Assembly: GCF_016908395.1 (NCBI RefSeq)
Contig: NZ_JAFBDU010000002.1
Location: 186,001-250,000 of the forward strand
Direction of reading: 5' to 3'
Length of the DNA: 64,000 nt
Origin: Metabacillus crassostreae
Lineage (GTDB): Bacteria; Bacillota; Bacilli; Bacillales; Bacillaceae
Part shown: piece after piece, positions 1 through 8,699 of the stretch
Layout: every line of letters starts with the position of its first letter
Position numbering within the stretch: the stretch's first letter is position 1
Position numbers and translations under genes: made by a program
The notes under the pieces: generated by a model
The model's input: the letters and a program-made list of their open reading frames with translations, nothing else
Databases searched by the model: none
Told to the model about the DNA's origin: nothing

Positions 1-522
1 AGGTGCTTCATTTAAAACTTGCCATAGCTTAGGAAATAGAGATTCTGAGGAAATTTTCCCTCCATATCTTTTTAGGAACTTTTCTCCTCTTGCTCCTGCT
101 ATTTCATTTAATTTATTAGCTTCTTTTTGTGCAGCATGATGTTTCCAAAGCTTTACATAACTATGTGGTTGATCTTTATATTCTTCTAATTGACATAACG
201 GTGTCCCATATTTATTTATTGGCAAAACCGTACAAGCTGTGAAATCTATTCCAATACCAATTACATCATTTGCTGAAACATTAGCTTGTTTTAAAACATT
301 AGGAATGGTAGTTTCTAATACTTCTATATAATCTGTTGGATGTTGTAAAGCCCAATCACTATTTAATTTTATACACCCATAAGGTAAAAACTCATCCATT
401 ACTCCATGTGTATAAGGTTTAACAGCAGTTGCAATTATTCTCCCTGTATCTATTTCAACAAGTACTGCTCTACCAGATTGTGTACCATAGTCAACACCAA
501 CTGAATACTTAGTTATCTTCAT
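1..522 (-). CDS. araB: Ribulokinase AraB, N-terminal part (runs off the window)
   Basis: The open frame covers 174 codons from the ATG at 522 to the window edge without a stop. The protein begins [20 protein letters not shown], the phosphate-binding start of FGGY carbohydrate kinases, and continues with [11 protein letters not shown] and KLWKHHAAQ, both typical of bacterial AraB. AraB phosphorylates L-ribulose to L-ribulose 5-phosphate in the cytoplasm, the second step of arabinose catabolism. A GAGG ribosome site lies at 533-536. Two AraR-type operators sit upstream (591-606 and 672-687), so repression by AraR is likely. araA and araD are not in the window and may lie to the left. The family call is firm; only the N-terminal third is visible. 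Confidence 0.93.
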   Translation of the reverse strand, partial: MKITKYSVGVDYGTQSGRAVLVEIDTGRIIATAVKPYTHGVMDEFLPYGCIKLNSDWALQHPTDYIEVLETTIPNVLKQANVSANDVIGIGIDFTACTVLPINKYGTPLCQLEEYKDQPHSYVKLWKHHAAQKEANKLNEIAGARGEKFLKRYGGKISSESLFPKLWQVLNEAP

Positions 523-590
523 CCCCCCAAATCCTCAACACTCAGTAATACCTTTTTAAGTTCCATATCTAAGAAATTAATGAGCTTAAC

Positions 591-606
591 AATTATACGT
601 ACAAGT
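591..606. promoter_or_regulatory. AraR operator upstream of araB (proximal)
   Basis: The sequence AATTATACGTACAAGT matches the AraR operator pattern ATTTGTACGTACAAAT at 12 of 16 positions, with an intact central TACGTACAA. Read on the minus strand it overlaps a TATAAT hexamer (592-597) that could be the araB -10 box. Its position suggests steric repression of araB. Confidence 0.7.
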
Positions 607-671
607 AAATCATTCTAGCTCCCTACTTTCACCAAAAAAACAGAAATACTAGAAACATAAAGTACATCACA

Positions 672-687
672 ACTTATACGTATGACC
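672..687. promoter_or_regulatory. AraR operator upstream of araB (distal)
   Basis: ACTTATACGTATGACC shares the central TACGTA core but has a weak right half. Its centre is 81 bp from the proximal site. AraR of B. subtilis binds paired operators cooperatively, so a pair here is plausible, but this copy is the poorer match. Confidence 0.5.
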
Positions 688-815
688 TTAAATAAATTTT
701 AGCACTTGTTAGATATTTTTCAATACAATTTTTAAATATTTTCTTAATTTCTTCAAAAAATCTACTAAAACCTTATAAAAATAGCATTAACTTATCCTTA
801 CAAGTTGTAAAACAC

Positions 816-2129
816 TCACTCTTTCATTTTTTTTCCTATAAGAACATTTCCTTCTTTGTCTTTTCCTGTAAAAACCAATGTAGAATTCCATCTACTCCAG
901 TCCCAGGCAGGTAGTGCATACAAAGTAAATATTTTCTCCTCAAAACCCAGCTCAAATTGATTATCATCTTTATATATCCAATGTCCGTTATGAATATGTT
1001 CTATTTTTCCTTCTGATAAAAGATGCATTGGTTTAGAAACAAGTTGATTATTATCGTTCCGGTCCATTTCTATTACTTCCCATAAGCCTGTTAACTGACT
1101 AGGGTTGATCGTTTGTTCTTTTTCACCTGCATAACGCTCAGGTGATACAAGTGGCCATCCATCATTTGTCCATACAATTTTTCGGATATGTAATGCATGA
1201 TGTTTTTTTGTTTTCTCACCTCTAGCATGATGACAAACAAAATAATCGTTTCCATCTTTTAATACCGAATTATGTCCAGGACCTATCCAGCCCTCAGCAT
1301 CACCAAATTTATAGCCTCCAAGTATTTTCAATCCTGTATCATTTGGAGAAATCTCGATATTCGTCATATCATTTCCATTGAAGTCTACATAAGGTCCTTC
1401 AATTTTATCTGCTCGAGCAACCCGAATATTGTAATCTCTAAACAAAGAGTCATAAGAAACAAACAGATAGTACTTTTTAAATTCTGGATGATACACAATA
1501 TATGGACCTTCTACTGCCGCTTCAACACTATGTGGTCTTTTTGAGATTAAGATTCCATCATTTTGTTCTATTAATTTCCCAGTGGAAGGGTCAACTTTTG
1601 CAACAAATATACCGCCAAAAAATGATCCGTATACCATCCAAGGATTTCCTTCTTCATCAAAAGTGATATTAGGATCAATGGCATTTGGGATACTTTCACC
1701 ATGCTTAGTTTTAATAACCTCACCCTGATCTACCCAGGGCCCTTCAATATTATTACTTGTTGCAACGCCAATAAATGATTGATTTTTCCCAAATTGAGAA
1801 GCTGCATAATACAAGTAATAAGTATCACCATATTTTGTTACATCAGGAGCCCATAATCCTTTTGCACCTGTCCACTCATGTGCTTCTGTTGGAATTTCTT
1901 CAAATGCATGTCCAACCCACTCCCAATGAATTAAGTCTTTAGATTTTCTTACTTGAATTCCACCTGTTGGTTCGCCACCAACCTTGGCATCAGTAGAAAA
2001 AACATAGTAAGTGTCACCATCTTTATATAGAGCAGGATCATGAACATTGTGAATTGTCCATAATGATTCGTCATTTGCTATTGCTTGATCATACAAATCA
2101 TATTTAATTGGTGCTTTTGGAAACATCAT
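816..2129 (-). CDS. Cytoplasmic GH43 arabinanase/arabinofuranosidase
   Basis: This 437-residue GH43 protein has no signal peptide and should act in the cytoplasm on imported arabino-oligosaccharides. The five-bladed propeller occupies about residues 25-345. The catalytic residues are visible: base D31 in NVHDPA, D152 in NAIDPN, and acid E207 in VEGPYIVY. A C-terminal beta-sandwich of about 90 residues follows. I chose the ATG at 2129 because a GTGAGGGA ribosome site lies 9 nt before it; a longer frame to 2198 would overlap the upstream gene and lacks such a site. It is a paralogue of the gene immediately upstream (2143-3627), 13 bp away and surely co-transcribed. Exo or endo action on alpha-1,5-arabinan cannot be told from sequence alone. 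Confidence 0.85.
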   Translation of the reverse strand: MMFPKAPIKYDLYDQAIANDESLWTIHNVHDPALYKDGDTYYVFSTDAKVGGEPTGGIQVRKSKDLIHWEWVGHAFEEIPTEAHEWTGAKGLWAPDVTKYGDTYYLYYAASQFGKNQSFIGVATSNNIEGPWVDQGEVIKTKHGESIPNAIDPNITFDEEGNPWMVYGSFFGGIFVAKVDPSTGKLIEQNDGILISKRPHSVEAAVEGPYIVYHPEFKKYYLFVSYDSLFRDYNIRVARADKIEGPYVDFNGNDMTNIEISPNDTGLKILGGYKFGDAEGWIGPGHNSVLKDGNDYFVCHHARGEKTKKHHALHIRKIVWTNDGWPLVSPERYAGEKEQTINPSQLTGLWEVIEMDRNDNNQLVSKPMHLLSEGKIEHIHNGHWIYKDDNQFELGFEEKIFTLYALPAWDWSRWNSTLVFTGKDKEGNVLIGKKMKE

Positions 2130-2142
2130 CTTTTGAATTCCC

Positions 2143-3627
2143 TCACTTTCCAATCTCATTTGATATTTTCTTACCCCATACAGCTGTACCTTCTTCATTT
2201 AAACCAGTAAATACTAGAGTCGGTTTCCAATTTTCCCAATCCCATTGGGGAAGAACAGTAACCGTATCGACCCAATAGTTATCAGGTGCCTCGTTATCAT
2301 GCCAGTATAATTTAATTGTATTTGAGCTAGATCGTTCCCAGTAATCTTTACCGTCTTTTTCATTTATCTTGCCATTTTCAAATAATGTGAGATTAGTAGA
2401 AGTAGCCATCGCATCATCAATACGACTTAATGTAAGGTACTCCCATTCTCCAATAATATTCTTGTCAGTTACTTCTTCAGTTGACTTCTCAGGATTACCT
2501 GCATACCTTTCTGGTGAAACAACAGGCCATCCATCCTCTGTCCAGATTATTTCTCTTACATGAAGATGTGACCAATATAAATCCTCACCAGCTCTTGCAT
2601 TATGAGTTATATAATATTTGTCACCATCCTGAATCAAGCCATTATGACCTGTACCTAACCAACCAGTATCATTATTAAAGGCATAGGCTCCAACAATTTT
2701 TGTTCCTGTGTCAAACGATCCTTCTGTAAGATCAATCATATTTTTGTCATTATAATCTAAATAAGGTCCTTCAATATTAGCTGATCTGGCAACCCGAACA
2801 TTATAGCTATCTTCAAGAAAGCCATATGAAAGTGTTAAATAATACATTTCCGTATCAGGGTTATACATGATTGCTGGTCCTTCGATCTCATAATCATTGT
2901 TTTTACGTTGAGCGATTAAAGTTCCTTCTTCTTCAGGTGTTTTTAATTTTCCAGTGTTTCTATCTAGCTCGACGATAAAAATACCACCAAAATACGAACC
3001 ATAAGTCATCCATGGAGTTCCTTTTTGATCCATGATAATTCCTGGATCAATAGCATTTACAGTCTTATTATCTCCTACCTGTGTTTTCACTACTGCACCT
3101 TGGTCCTCCCAAGGTCCTTCTATGGAATCACTTGTCGCTAAACCAATATAGGAATTTCTCGTGCCAAAACTAGATACAGAGTAATAAAGGTAAAATGTTC
3201 CATCCATTTCAATAACATCTGGTGCCCAAAAAGTATTACCACCCTTAGTCCACTCAGCAGCCTCCATTGATACAGAATTAAACACTCTGCCCACAAATGA
3301 CCAATTTACCATATCTTTTGATTTTCTTATTTGAATACCTGGACTCGGAGTACCTGCCACCATATAATCAGTTGAAAAAGTGTAATACCAATCATCAACC
3401 TTTATAATTTCAGCATCATGAGTATTATTAGTTGTCCATTCTGAATCTGAGTTTATAATATCGGGATTAATTTTTTCATTAAGTGTTTTTGGTGGAGGAG
3501 ACGGATATTGATTTTCATTTAGCGCAACTCCATTTTGATTACTGTTCGTAAGAAAAAGAGTTAATCCGCCAAAAATTAAAATAGAGATCGTAACAATAAT
3601 TGAAATAACTACTTTTCTTCTCAGCAT
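2143..3627 (-). CDS. Exported GH43 arabinan endo-1,5-alpha-L-arabinanase-like enzyme
   Basis: This 494-residue protein has an N-terminal hydrophobic segment (about residues 6-27) after MLRRK. It is therefore either secreted or held in the membrane; there is no lipobox Cys and no clear AxA cleavage site. A proline-rich stretch (PSPPP, about 42-46) leads into the GH43 propeller. Catalytic candidates are D71 (in NTHDAE, where Ala replaces the usual Pro), D194 (NAIDPG) and E249 (EIEGPA). A C-terminal beta-sandwich ends in VWGKKI, as in Abn2-type arabinanases. The ATG at 3627 follows GGAAGGTG. The closest relative in the window is the cytoplasmic gene just downstream, which suggests a tandem duplication split between two compartments. 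Confidence 0.85.
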   Translation of the reverse strand: MLRRKVVISIIVTISILIFGGLTLFLTNSNQNGVALNENQYPSPPPKTLNEKINPDIINSDSEWTTNNTHDAEIIKVDDWYYTFSTDYMVAGTPSPGIQIRKSKDMVNWSFVGRVFNSVSMEAAEWTKGGNTFWAPDVIEMDGTFYLYYSVSSFGTRNSYIGLATSDSIEGPWEDQGAVVKTQVGDNKTVNAIDPGIIMDQKGTPWMTYGSYFGGIFIVELDRNTGKLKTPEEEGTLIAQRKNNDYEIEGPAIMYNPDTEMYYLTLSYGFLEDSYNVRVARSANIEGPYLDYNDKNMIDLTEGSFDTGTKIVGAYAFNNDTGWLGTGHNGLIQDGDKYYITHNARAGEDLYWSHLHVREIIWTEDGWPVVSPERYAGNPEKSTEEVTDKNIIGEWEYLTLSRIDDAMATSTNLTLFENGKINEKDGKDYWERSSSNTIKLYWHDNEAPDNYWVDTVTVLPQWDWENWKPTLVFTGLNEEGTAVWGKKISNEIGK

Positions 3628-3843
3628 ATTGAACACCTTCCTTTGCTATTCTGTTAGCTTCCTAGTAGTTAGAATGCGTGACAATAGAGAGAGTTTTCTT
3701 ATCAATCTATTGAAAGAAATTATGTTTAAATTATGAAATGACACTGTCGTAAAAAACATGATCATTCCTGATAATTGTCTTCTGCCTTTCGAGGAAACGC
3801 AATTAAGCAAATGTTTTGTAGCTTAATAGAGATTTAATCGAAT

Positions 3844-3876
3844 AAAAAAGGCTGACTATATATATCAGCCTTTTTT
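3844..3876 (-). terminator. Intrinsic terminator after the GH43 gene at 3885-4844
   Basis: A perfect 12-bp stem, AAAAAAGGCTGA with TCAGCCTTTTTT, encloses a 9-nt loop. On the minus strand it follows the stop codon of the 3885-4844 gene and ends in a T run. The symmetric A and T tracts could make it work in both directions. It should close the araNPQ-abfA-GH43 transcript and separate it from the GH43 pair downstream. Confidence 0.85.
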
Positions 3877-3884
3877 ATAACTCA

Positions 3885-4844
3885 TTATTTGCTGTCTGGA
3901 ACAGGAATTCCAAAGTTCGGTGTACCATCTTCATTCCACTCTAAAACTTGTACACGAGTATGTCTGTTAGGGTCGTATAGTGGGTCACCTTCAATTTCTT
4001 TATAGTTTCTAGCATGGTAAACAAGGATATCCTGTGAGCCATCTTCAGAAACTGTAAAACTATTGTGACCAGGACCATATTGACCAGTTTCTTCATTTGT
4101 TACAAAAACAGGTTCAGGCGTTTTATGCCATGATGCTGGATCTAATAGATCACTATTTTCATCAGCAGTTAAATAACCCATGCAATAATTGAAATCTGTT
4201 GCACTTGCTGAAAACGAAATGAAGATTTTACCGTTTCGTTTTAAAACAGCAGCTCCTTCGTTAACTAAAAATCCAATCTTCTCCCAGTCATATTCAGGTG
4301 TTGTAATACATACTTGTTCACCTTTTAATGTCCATGGATTCTCCATTTCTGAAATATATAAGTTAGAATTCCCAAAGATTTCAGGGTCTTTTTGAGCCCA
4401 TACTAAATACCGAACTCCATTATGCTCAAAAGAAGTCGCATCTAGTGCGAAAGATTCCCACTTTGTGATAATTTGGCCTTTTTCAACAAACTCACCTTCT
4501 AATGGATTATCTGATGAGTTTTCAAGAACAAACATACGATGATCAAACAAGCCATCTTTTGTTTCAGATGTTCTTGCAGCAGCAAAATAGATGTACCATT
4601 TTCCATCAATAAAATGAATTTCTGGCGCCCAAATATTTGCACTCATTTTTCCACTTTCATGCTTTACCCAAACAGTTTTCGTCTCAGCATTTGTTAATCC
4701 TTGAATTGTTTCAGAACGACGAAGTTCAATTCTGTCATATGCAGGTACAGAACCTGTGAAATAATAAAAGCCATCAGTATGCTTATAGATCCAAGGATCT
4801 GCTCGTTGTTCGATTAGTGGATTATTAACTTTAAATTCTGCCAT
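3885..4844 (-). CDS. GH43 exo-alpha-L-arabinofuranosidase (single-domain, cytoplasmic)
   Basis: The protein has 319 residues, is a single GH43 propeller and has no signal peptide. Catalytic residues fit the family: D16 in QRADPWIY, D135 in ALDATSF and E196 in NEGAAVL. It resembles the GH43 subfamily that includes exo-1,5-alpha-L-arabinofuranosidases and lacks the C-terminal sandwich of the other GH43 proteins here. It is the last gene of the run araN-araP-araQ-abfA-GH43, 60 bp downstream of abfA, and is followed by a strong terminator. It probably trims imported arabino-oligosaccharides to arabinose together with AbfA. The ATG at 4844 follows TAGGAG; a TTG 9 nt upstream is too close to that site to be the start. 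Confidence 0.85.
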   Translation of the reverse strand: MAEFKVNNPLIEQRADPWIYKHTDGFYYFTGSVPAYDRIELRRSETIQGLTNAETKTVWVKHESGKMSANIWAPEIHFIDGKWYIYFAAARTSETKDGLFDHRMFVLENSSDNPLEGEFVEKGQIITKWESFALDATSFEHNGVRYLVWAQKDPEIFGNSNLYISEMENPWTLKGEQVCITTPEYDWEKIGFLVNEGAAVLKRNGKIFISFSASATDFNYCMGYLTADENSDLLDPASWHKTPEPVFVTNEETGQYGPGHNSFTVSEDGSQDILVYHARNYKEIEGDPLYDPNRHTRVQVLEWNEDGTPNFGIPVPDSK

Positions 4845-4904
4845 GTTAGACAACTCCTATATTTTAATTTATGGGTTCATACCATTTTTTATATTATCTA
4901 ATTT

Positions 4905-6407
4905 TTATAATTTAGTTTCACATTGTAGACGGATCATATTCCATGACATTTTAGGCAGCTTTAGTTCTAGCTGTTCGCCCGCTTCATTTGAGATGTCATT
5001 CTTTCTTGGTTTTACATTTTCAGGTGAGTCAAAATTATTAGTTGCATAAAGATCAGGTCCATCCATAACAAGGTGATCAATGATTTTAACTGAACCAAAT
5101 GAACGGAATTGAGCATCTAGTAAAAGATCGTCATCTTCTGAACAATTTAAAGCAAAGATACTTAATGTATTGTCTTCGGGATTATATGTTGTCGATGATT
5201 GAACTAATGGAATTTCTCCATGTTTATTCGTTTCCATTGTTGGCGCATCAACTAAAGTGTTAAGTACCACACCTCTTCCATAATTTGATACTTGGAAGAA
5301 AGGATAGAAAATTGTCTGCTTGAAGGCTGGGCCGCCTTTTTGAGTGAAAATAGGTGCAATAACATTTACTAATTGTGCTAGTGACGCCATTTTTACGCGA
5401 TCAACGTGTTGCAATAATGTACACATCAACCCACCAAAAACAAGTGCATCTAATAATGAGTAATTATCTTCAAGAATTGGTGGAGCAATCTCCCAATCTT
5501 TTAATTCAACCTTTTTCTGATACCAAACATTCCATTCATCAAATGAAATGTACATCTTCTTTTTACTTCTATTTTTTGCCTGTACATAATCTGCTGTACT
5601 TGCAATTGTTTTAATAAAATTATCCATGTCAGCAAATGATCCCAAGAAATCATTAACATTCCCAAGGTTTTCATAATATCTATGACATGAAATATAATCA
5701 ACATGTTCATACAAGTGTTCTAATACAACTCGATCCCATTCTGGAAATGTAGGCATTTCTGCAGATGAACTACCACAAGCAACTAATTTAATCGTTGGAT
5801 CTACCCATTTCATAATTTTTGCTGCTTCTCTTGCTTTTTTTCCATAATCCTCTGCACTTAATTGTCCAATTTGCCATGGACCATCCATTTCATTACCAAG
5901 ACACCACACCTTTACATTATGTGGGTCTTTGTGACCGTTTTCGATACGTAAATCACTCCAATATGTATTAGCTGGATGATTACAATATTCAACTAGATTC
6001 CCAGCTTCCTTAGGAGTTCCAGTACCTAGATTAACAGCTAACATCGGTTCGATATTGGACTTATTTGCCCACTTCATAAACTCATCTATTCCTACTTCAT
6101 TTGGTTCTGTTGTTCTCCATGCAAGATCAAGTCTTGTTGGTCTTTTTTCGACCGGTCCAATTCCATCAGTCCAATCATACCCAGATAGGAAATTACCTCC
6201 TGGATATCGAACTATTGGAACATTTAATTCTTTCACCAATTCCATTACATCTTTACGAAATCCATCTTCATCAGCTAGTGGATGTTCAGGCTCATAAATA
6301 CCTGTATAAACGGCACGCCCCAAATGCTCTATAAAGGACCCGAATAAGTTTGGATCTACCTCTCCAACTTTGTAGTTTTTATCAGCAAAATAAGTAACAC
6401 GCTTCAT
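4905..6407 (-). CDS. abfA: Alpha-N-arabinofuranosidase, GH51
   Basis: The 500-residue length is that of intracellular GH51 arabinofuranosidases of bacilli. The acid/base is E173 in CLGNEMDG and the nucleophile is E291 in SFDEWNVW. The (beta/alpha)8 barrel fills about residues 1-375 and the C-terminal beta-domain the rest. There is no signal peptide. The enzyme removes terminal alpha-1,2, 1,3 and 1,5 arabinofuranosyl units from short arabinan or arabinoxylan fragments. A GGAGGG site precedes the ATG. The gene follows araQ, as in the B. subtilis araABDLMNPQ-abfA operon, with a 192-bp gap that holds two large stem-loops. Confidence 0.96.
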   Translation of the reverse strand: MKRVTYFADKNYKVGEVDPNLFGSFIEHLGRAVYTGIYEPEHPLADEDGFRKDVMELVKELNVPIVRYPGGNFLSGYDWTDGIGPVEKRPTRLDLAWRTTEPNEVGIDEFMKWANKSNIEPMLAVNLGTGTPKEAGNLVEYCNHPANTYWSDLRIENGHKDPHNVKVWCLGNEMDGPWQIGQLSAEDYGKKAREAAKIMKWVDPTIKLVACGSSSAEMPTFPEWDRVVLEHLYEHVDYISCHRYYENLGNVNDFLGSFADMDNFIKTIASTADYVQAKNRSKKKMYISFDEWNVWYQKKVELKDWEIAPPILEDNYSLLDALVFGGLMCTLLQHVDRVKMASLAQLVNVIAPIFTQKGGPAFKQTIFYPFFQVSNYGRGVVLNTLVDAPTMETNKHGEIPLVQSSTTYNPEDNTLSIFALNCSEDDDLLLDAQFRSFGSVKIIDHLVMDGPDLYATNNFDSPENVKPRKNDISNEAGEQLELKLPKMSWNMIRLQCETKL

Positions 6408-6456
6408 TTATTTTCCCTCCCTTGCTTTTATAAAGGAAAAGTGGCCATTACATGGT

Positions 6457-6584
6457 AACTAGCCAGCCTAATCTAATCTAAATCAAGTTAAAGTAGATTA
6501 GGCTAGCTAGTTTATCCCATTTAGCCACTATAGTAGAATATTGGACATATATAACTTGCTAGAATACTAGCGATATATATGTCC
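6457..6584. other. Two large stem-loops between araQ and abfA
   Basis: The first arm (about 6457-6475, AACTAGCCAGCCTAATCTA) pairs with 6494-6512 over 19 bp with one mismatch. A second hairpin pairs GGACATATATA (6543-6553) with TATATATGTCC (6574-6584) around an inner GCTAG/CTAGC stem. Neither is followed by a T run on the minus strand, so they look less like terminators than like mRNA-stabilising or processing structures inside the operon. Confidence 0.6.
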
Positions 6585-6599
6585 ATAATTTAAGCTGCC

Positions 6600-7490
6600 T
6601 TATCCTTTAACACCAGAAATTGCAACAGATTCGATAATCTGTTTTTGGAAGAAAATAAAGACAATTAACATAGGTAATAACGACACAACTGATGCTGCCA
6701 TAATTAACGGATAATCACTTTGTATTGCATAAGTAGAGTTAAAGTTTGCAATAACAAGTTGTAATGTTTGTTTCTCAGGTGAGTTTAAATAAAGAATAGG
6801 ACCTAGATAATCATTCCAAATCGTCATAAACCATAATATTAGCTGTGCAGCAACTGCTGGACGAACTAAAGGGAAAATGATTTTATAGAAGATTTTAAAA
6901 TAAGAGCATCCATCAATCTTTGCTGCTTCAATAATTGAGTTTGGAACACTTGTTAAATATTGTCTTAAGAAAAACACCATGATGATATTCCCGAATAATC
7001 CTGGAACGATAAGCGGTAAAAGAGTATCTACCCAGCCAATTTGTGAAAAGATAATAAATTGTGGGATCATAACAACCGGATATGGAATCATCATCGCTGT
7101 TAATAATAGTAGAAATATTGCATTTTTATAAGGAAAATTCATTTTACCAAATGCAAATGCTGCTAAACTAGAAGTGAACGTACCAACAACAGTAACGGAC
7201 ACAGCTACAATTAAACTATTTATTATACCTTGTAATAAAGGTCCTTTTTCCCAAATCTCTACATATTTTACAAAATCAAAGGATTCTGGGATCCATACAG
7301 GTGGTAGTGCATACACTTCTTCAATTTCTTTAAATGAAGTTGCCACCATCCACAAAAGAGGCGCGACCATGAAAATTGCTCCAACTGATAACAAGCAGAA
7401 AACAATGATATTAGTTATTCTTGTTGTTTTCTTTTCAGATTGATATTTCACTTTAGGCTCCGGTTTTTTATCTAATACAGTATCCATCAT
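6600..7490 (-). CDS. araQ: ABC importer permease AraQ (MalG type)
   Basis: A 296-residue inner-membrane permease with about six transmembrane segments. A long N-terminal cytoplasmic stretch precedes the first membrane segment at about residues 28-50. The EAA loop that docks the ATPase reads EAAKIDGCSYFKIF (from about residue 188). It pairs with AraP and the AraN lipoprotein to import arabinose oligomers. The start is one of two adjacent ATGs (7490 or 7487) after AAGGGAG. It lies 30 bp downstream of araP. No ATPase is encoded nearby, as in B. subtilis where MsmX serves this importer. Confidence 0.93.
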   Translation of the reverse strand: MMDTVLDKKPEPKVKYQSEKKTTRITNIIVFCLLSVGAIFMVAPLLWMVATSFKEIEEVYALPPVWIPESFDFVKYVEIWEKGPLLQGIINSLIVAVSVTVVGTFTSSLAAFAFGKMNFPYKNAIFLLLLTAMMIPYPVVMIPQFIIFSQIGWVDTLLPLIVPGLFGNIIMVFFLRQYLTSVPNSIIEAAKIDGCSYFKIFYKIIFPLVRPAVAAQLILWFMTIWNDYLGPILYLNSPEKQTLQLVIANFNSTYAIQSDYPLIMAASVVSLLPMLIVFIFFQKQIIESVAISGVKG

Positions 7491-7520
7491 TTCCACTCCC
7501 TTTTACTCTGACTGACATGA

Positions 7521-8414
7521 TTAATCAAGCTCATAAGATGATTTCTCATTAACCTTAAATTGTATATAGGTAACAAGGAAAATACCAATACCTAAAACAA
7601 CTGCCATTGCAGAGCCATAACCCATTTCAAAGTTACCAAATGCTTTCTGCCAAATATAGAATACAACTGTTGCTGATGAATACTCAGGACCACCAGTTGG
7701 TGTCATTACGTTAATTTCAGTAAAAATTTGTGCTCCACCAATGATTGATGTAACAACAATAAAGAAAGTAACTGGCTTAACCATCGGTAATGTTATGTTT
7801 TTAAACATTTGGAACCCATTAGCTCCATCTAATTTTGCTGCTTCATAATACGTTTTTGGTACACTCTGTAATGCAGCTAAATATAACAACATGCTATAAC
7901 CTAAGCCCTTCCAGACTGTCATAAGAATTAAAGCTGGCTTAACAGTGTGCTTATTCATTAACCAACTTGGTCCTTCTATTCCAAAGATAGCTAAAAATTG
8001 GTTAACTAAACCATAATCACCATTGTAAGCCCACTGCCAAAGGATCGAGATAGCAGCAATTGAAGAAATTACTGGTACATAGTATAAAACTCGGAAAACT
8101 TGAGTTCCAAAGATCGCTCTGTTTAAACCTAAAGCTAATAATAGAGCTAATATTAATCCTAATGGAATACCAAGCATCATGAAGACCGTATTGTAAAGGG
8201 CTTTATGGAAAGATTCATCGGTTAGTAGAAAAACATAATTTTGTAAACCAATAAAGTCCATTTGCCCTAAACCATTCCAACTTGTAAATGAACCATAAAC
8301 TGAATAAATAGTTGGCGCTAAAATAAATACTAAGTAGCCTAATATTGGTAATGCTACGAACATATATGCATTTCTTCGCTCACTTTTATAAAGTTTTGAC
8401 GTTTTGTTTTTCAT
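7521..8414 (-). CDS. araP: ABC importer permease AraP (MalF type)
   Basis: A 297-residue permease with six predicted membrane segments and an EAA loop EAAKLDGANGFQMF at about residues 191-204. It is the MalF-like half of the AraNPQ arabino-oligosaccharide importer. A GGGGAG site lies 6 nt before the ATG. The gap to araN is 285 bp and contains a strong stem-loop (8511-8561); the gap to araQ is only 30 bp. This fits an operon in which the binding-protein part of the message is processed or stabilised separately from the permease part. Confidence 0.93.
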   Translation of the reverse strand: MKNKTSKLYKSERRNAYMFVALPILGYLVFILAPTIYSVYGSFTSWNGLGQMDFIGLQNYVFLLTDESFHKALYNTVFMMLGIPLGLILALLLALGLNRAIFGTQVFRVLYYVPVISSIAAISILWQWAYNGDYGLVNQFLAIFGIEGPSWLMNKHTVKPALILMTVWKGLGYSMLLYLAALQSVPKTYYEAAKLDGANGFQMFKNITLPMVKPVTFFIVVTSIIGGAQIFTEINVMTPTGGPEYSSATVVFYIWQKAFGNFEMGYGSAMAVVLGIGIFLVTYIQFKVNEKSSYELD

Positions 8415-8477
8415 ATTTTTCTCCCCATTTCTTTTAAAAGGGCTTTAACCTTAATCTACTATCAGAGAGTTAGTAAA

Positions 8478-8513
8478 AAGTGCAAGCGCCTTGATTTGCC
8501 TAGGAAAAATAAG
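8478..8513. repeat. Fragment of a dispersed Bacillus-type repeat
   Basis: The stretch holding AAGCGCCTTG followed by CCTAGGAAAAA resembles the start of the longer element at 20611-20713 (AAGCGCCTTG ... TAGGAAAAA). The two probably come from one repeat family, but the match is short. Confidence 0.4.
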
Positions 8514-8561
8514 GCAATTTGGAACAGAAGGCTTTCTTTGCCTTCAATTCCAAATTGCCTT
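8511..8561 (-). other. Strong intercistronic stem-loop between araN and araP
   Basis: A perfect 14-bp outer stem, AAGGCAATTTGGAA (8511-8524) with TTCCAAATTGCCTT (8548-8561), encloses an inner 6-bp stem GAAGGC/GCCTTC (8527-8532, 8540-8545). On the minus strand no T run follows the structure. It is best read as an mRNA 3'-end stabiliser or partial terminator that raises AraN over AraPQ. The ganS-ganP gap has an equivalent hairpin. Confidence 0.75.
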
Positions 8562-8699
8562 ATAACCCAGGAAATGTTTTCCTTCGAAGGCACGGAGCTG
8601 TAGACACAGAATTTAAGTACATATTTTTATTCTTCCAATACTTTAAGATAAATGGTGCTAGAATATTGCCCCAGCACCATATTATCTATGTTTGTTATA

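Noticed and set aside
2130-2198. Longer N-terminus for the cytoplasmic GH43 protein
   Set aside because: It would overlap the upstream gene and lacks a ribosome site; the ATG at 2129 has a good one.
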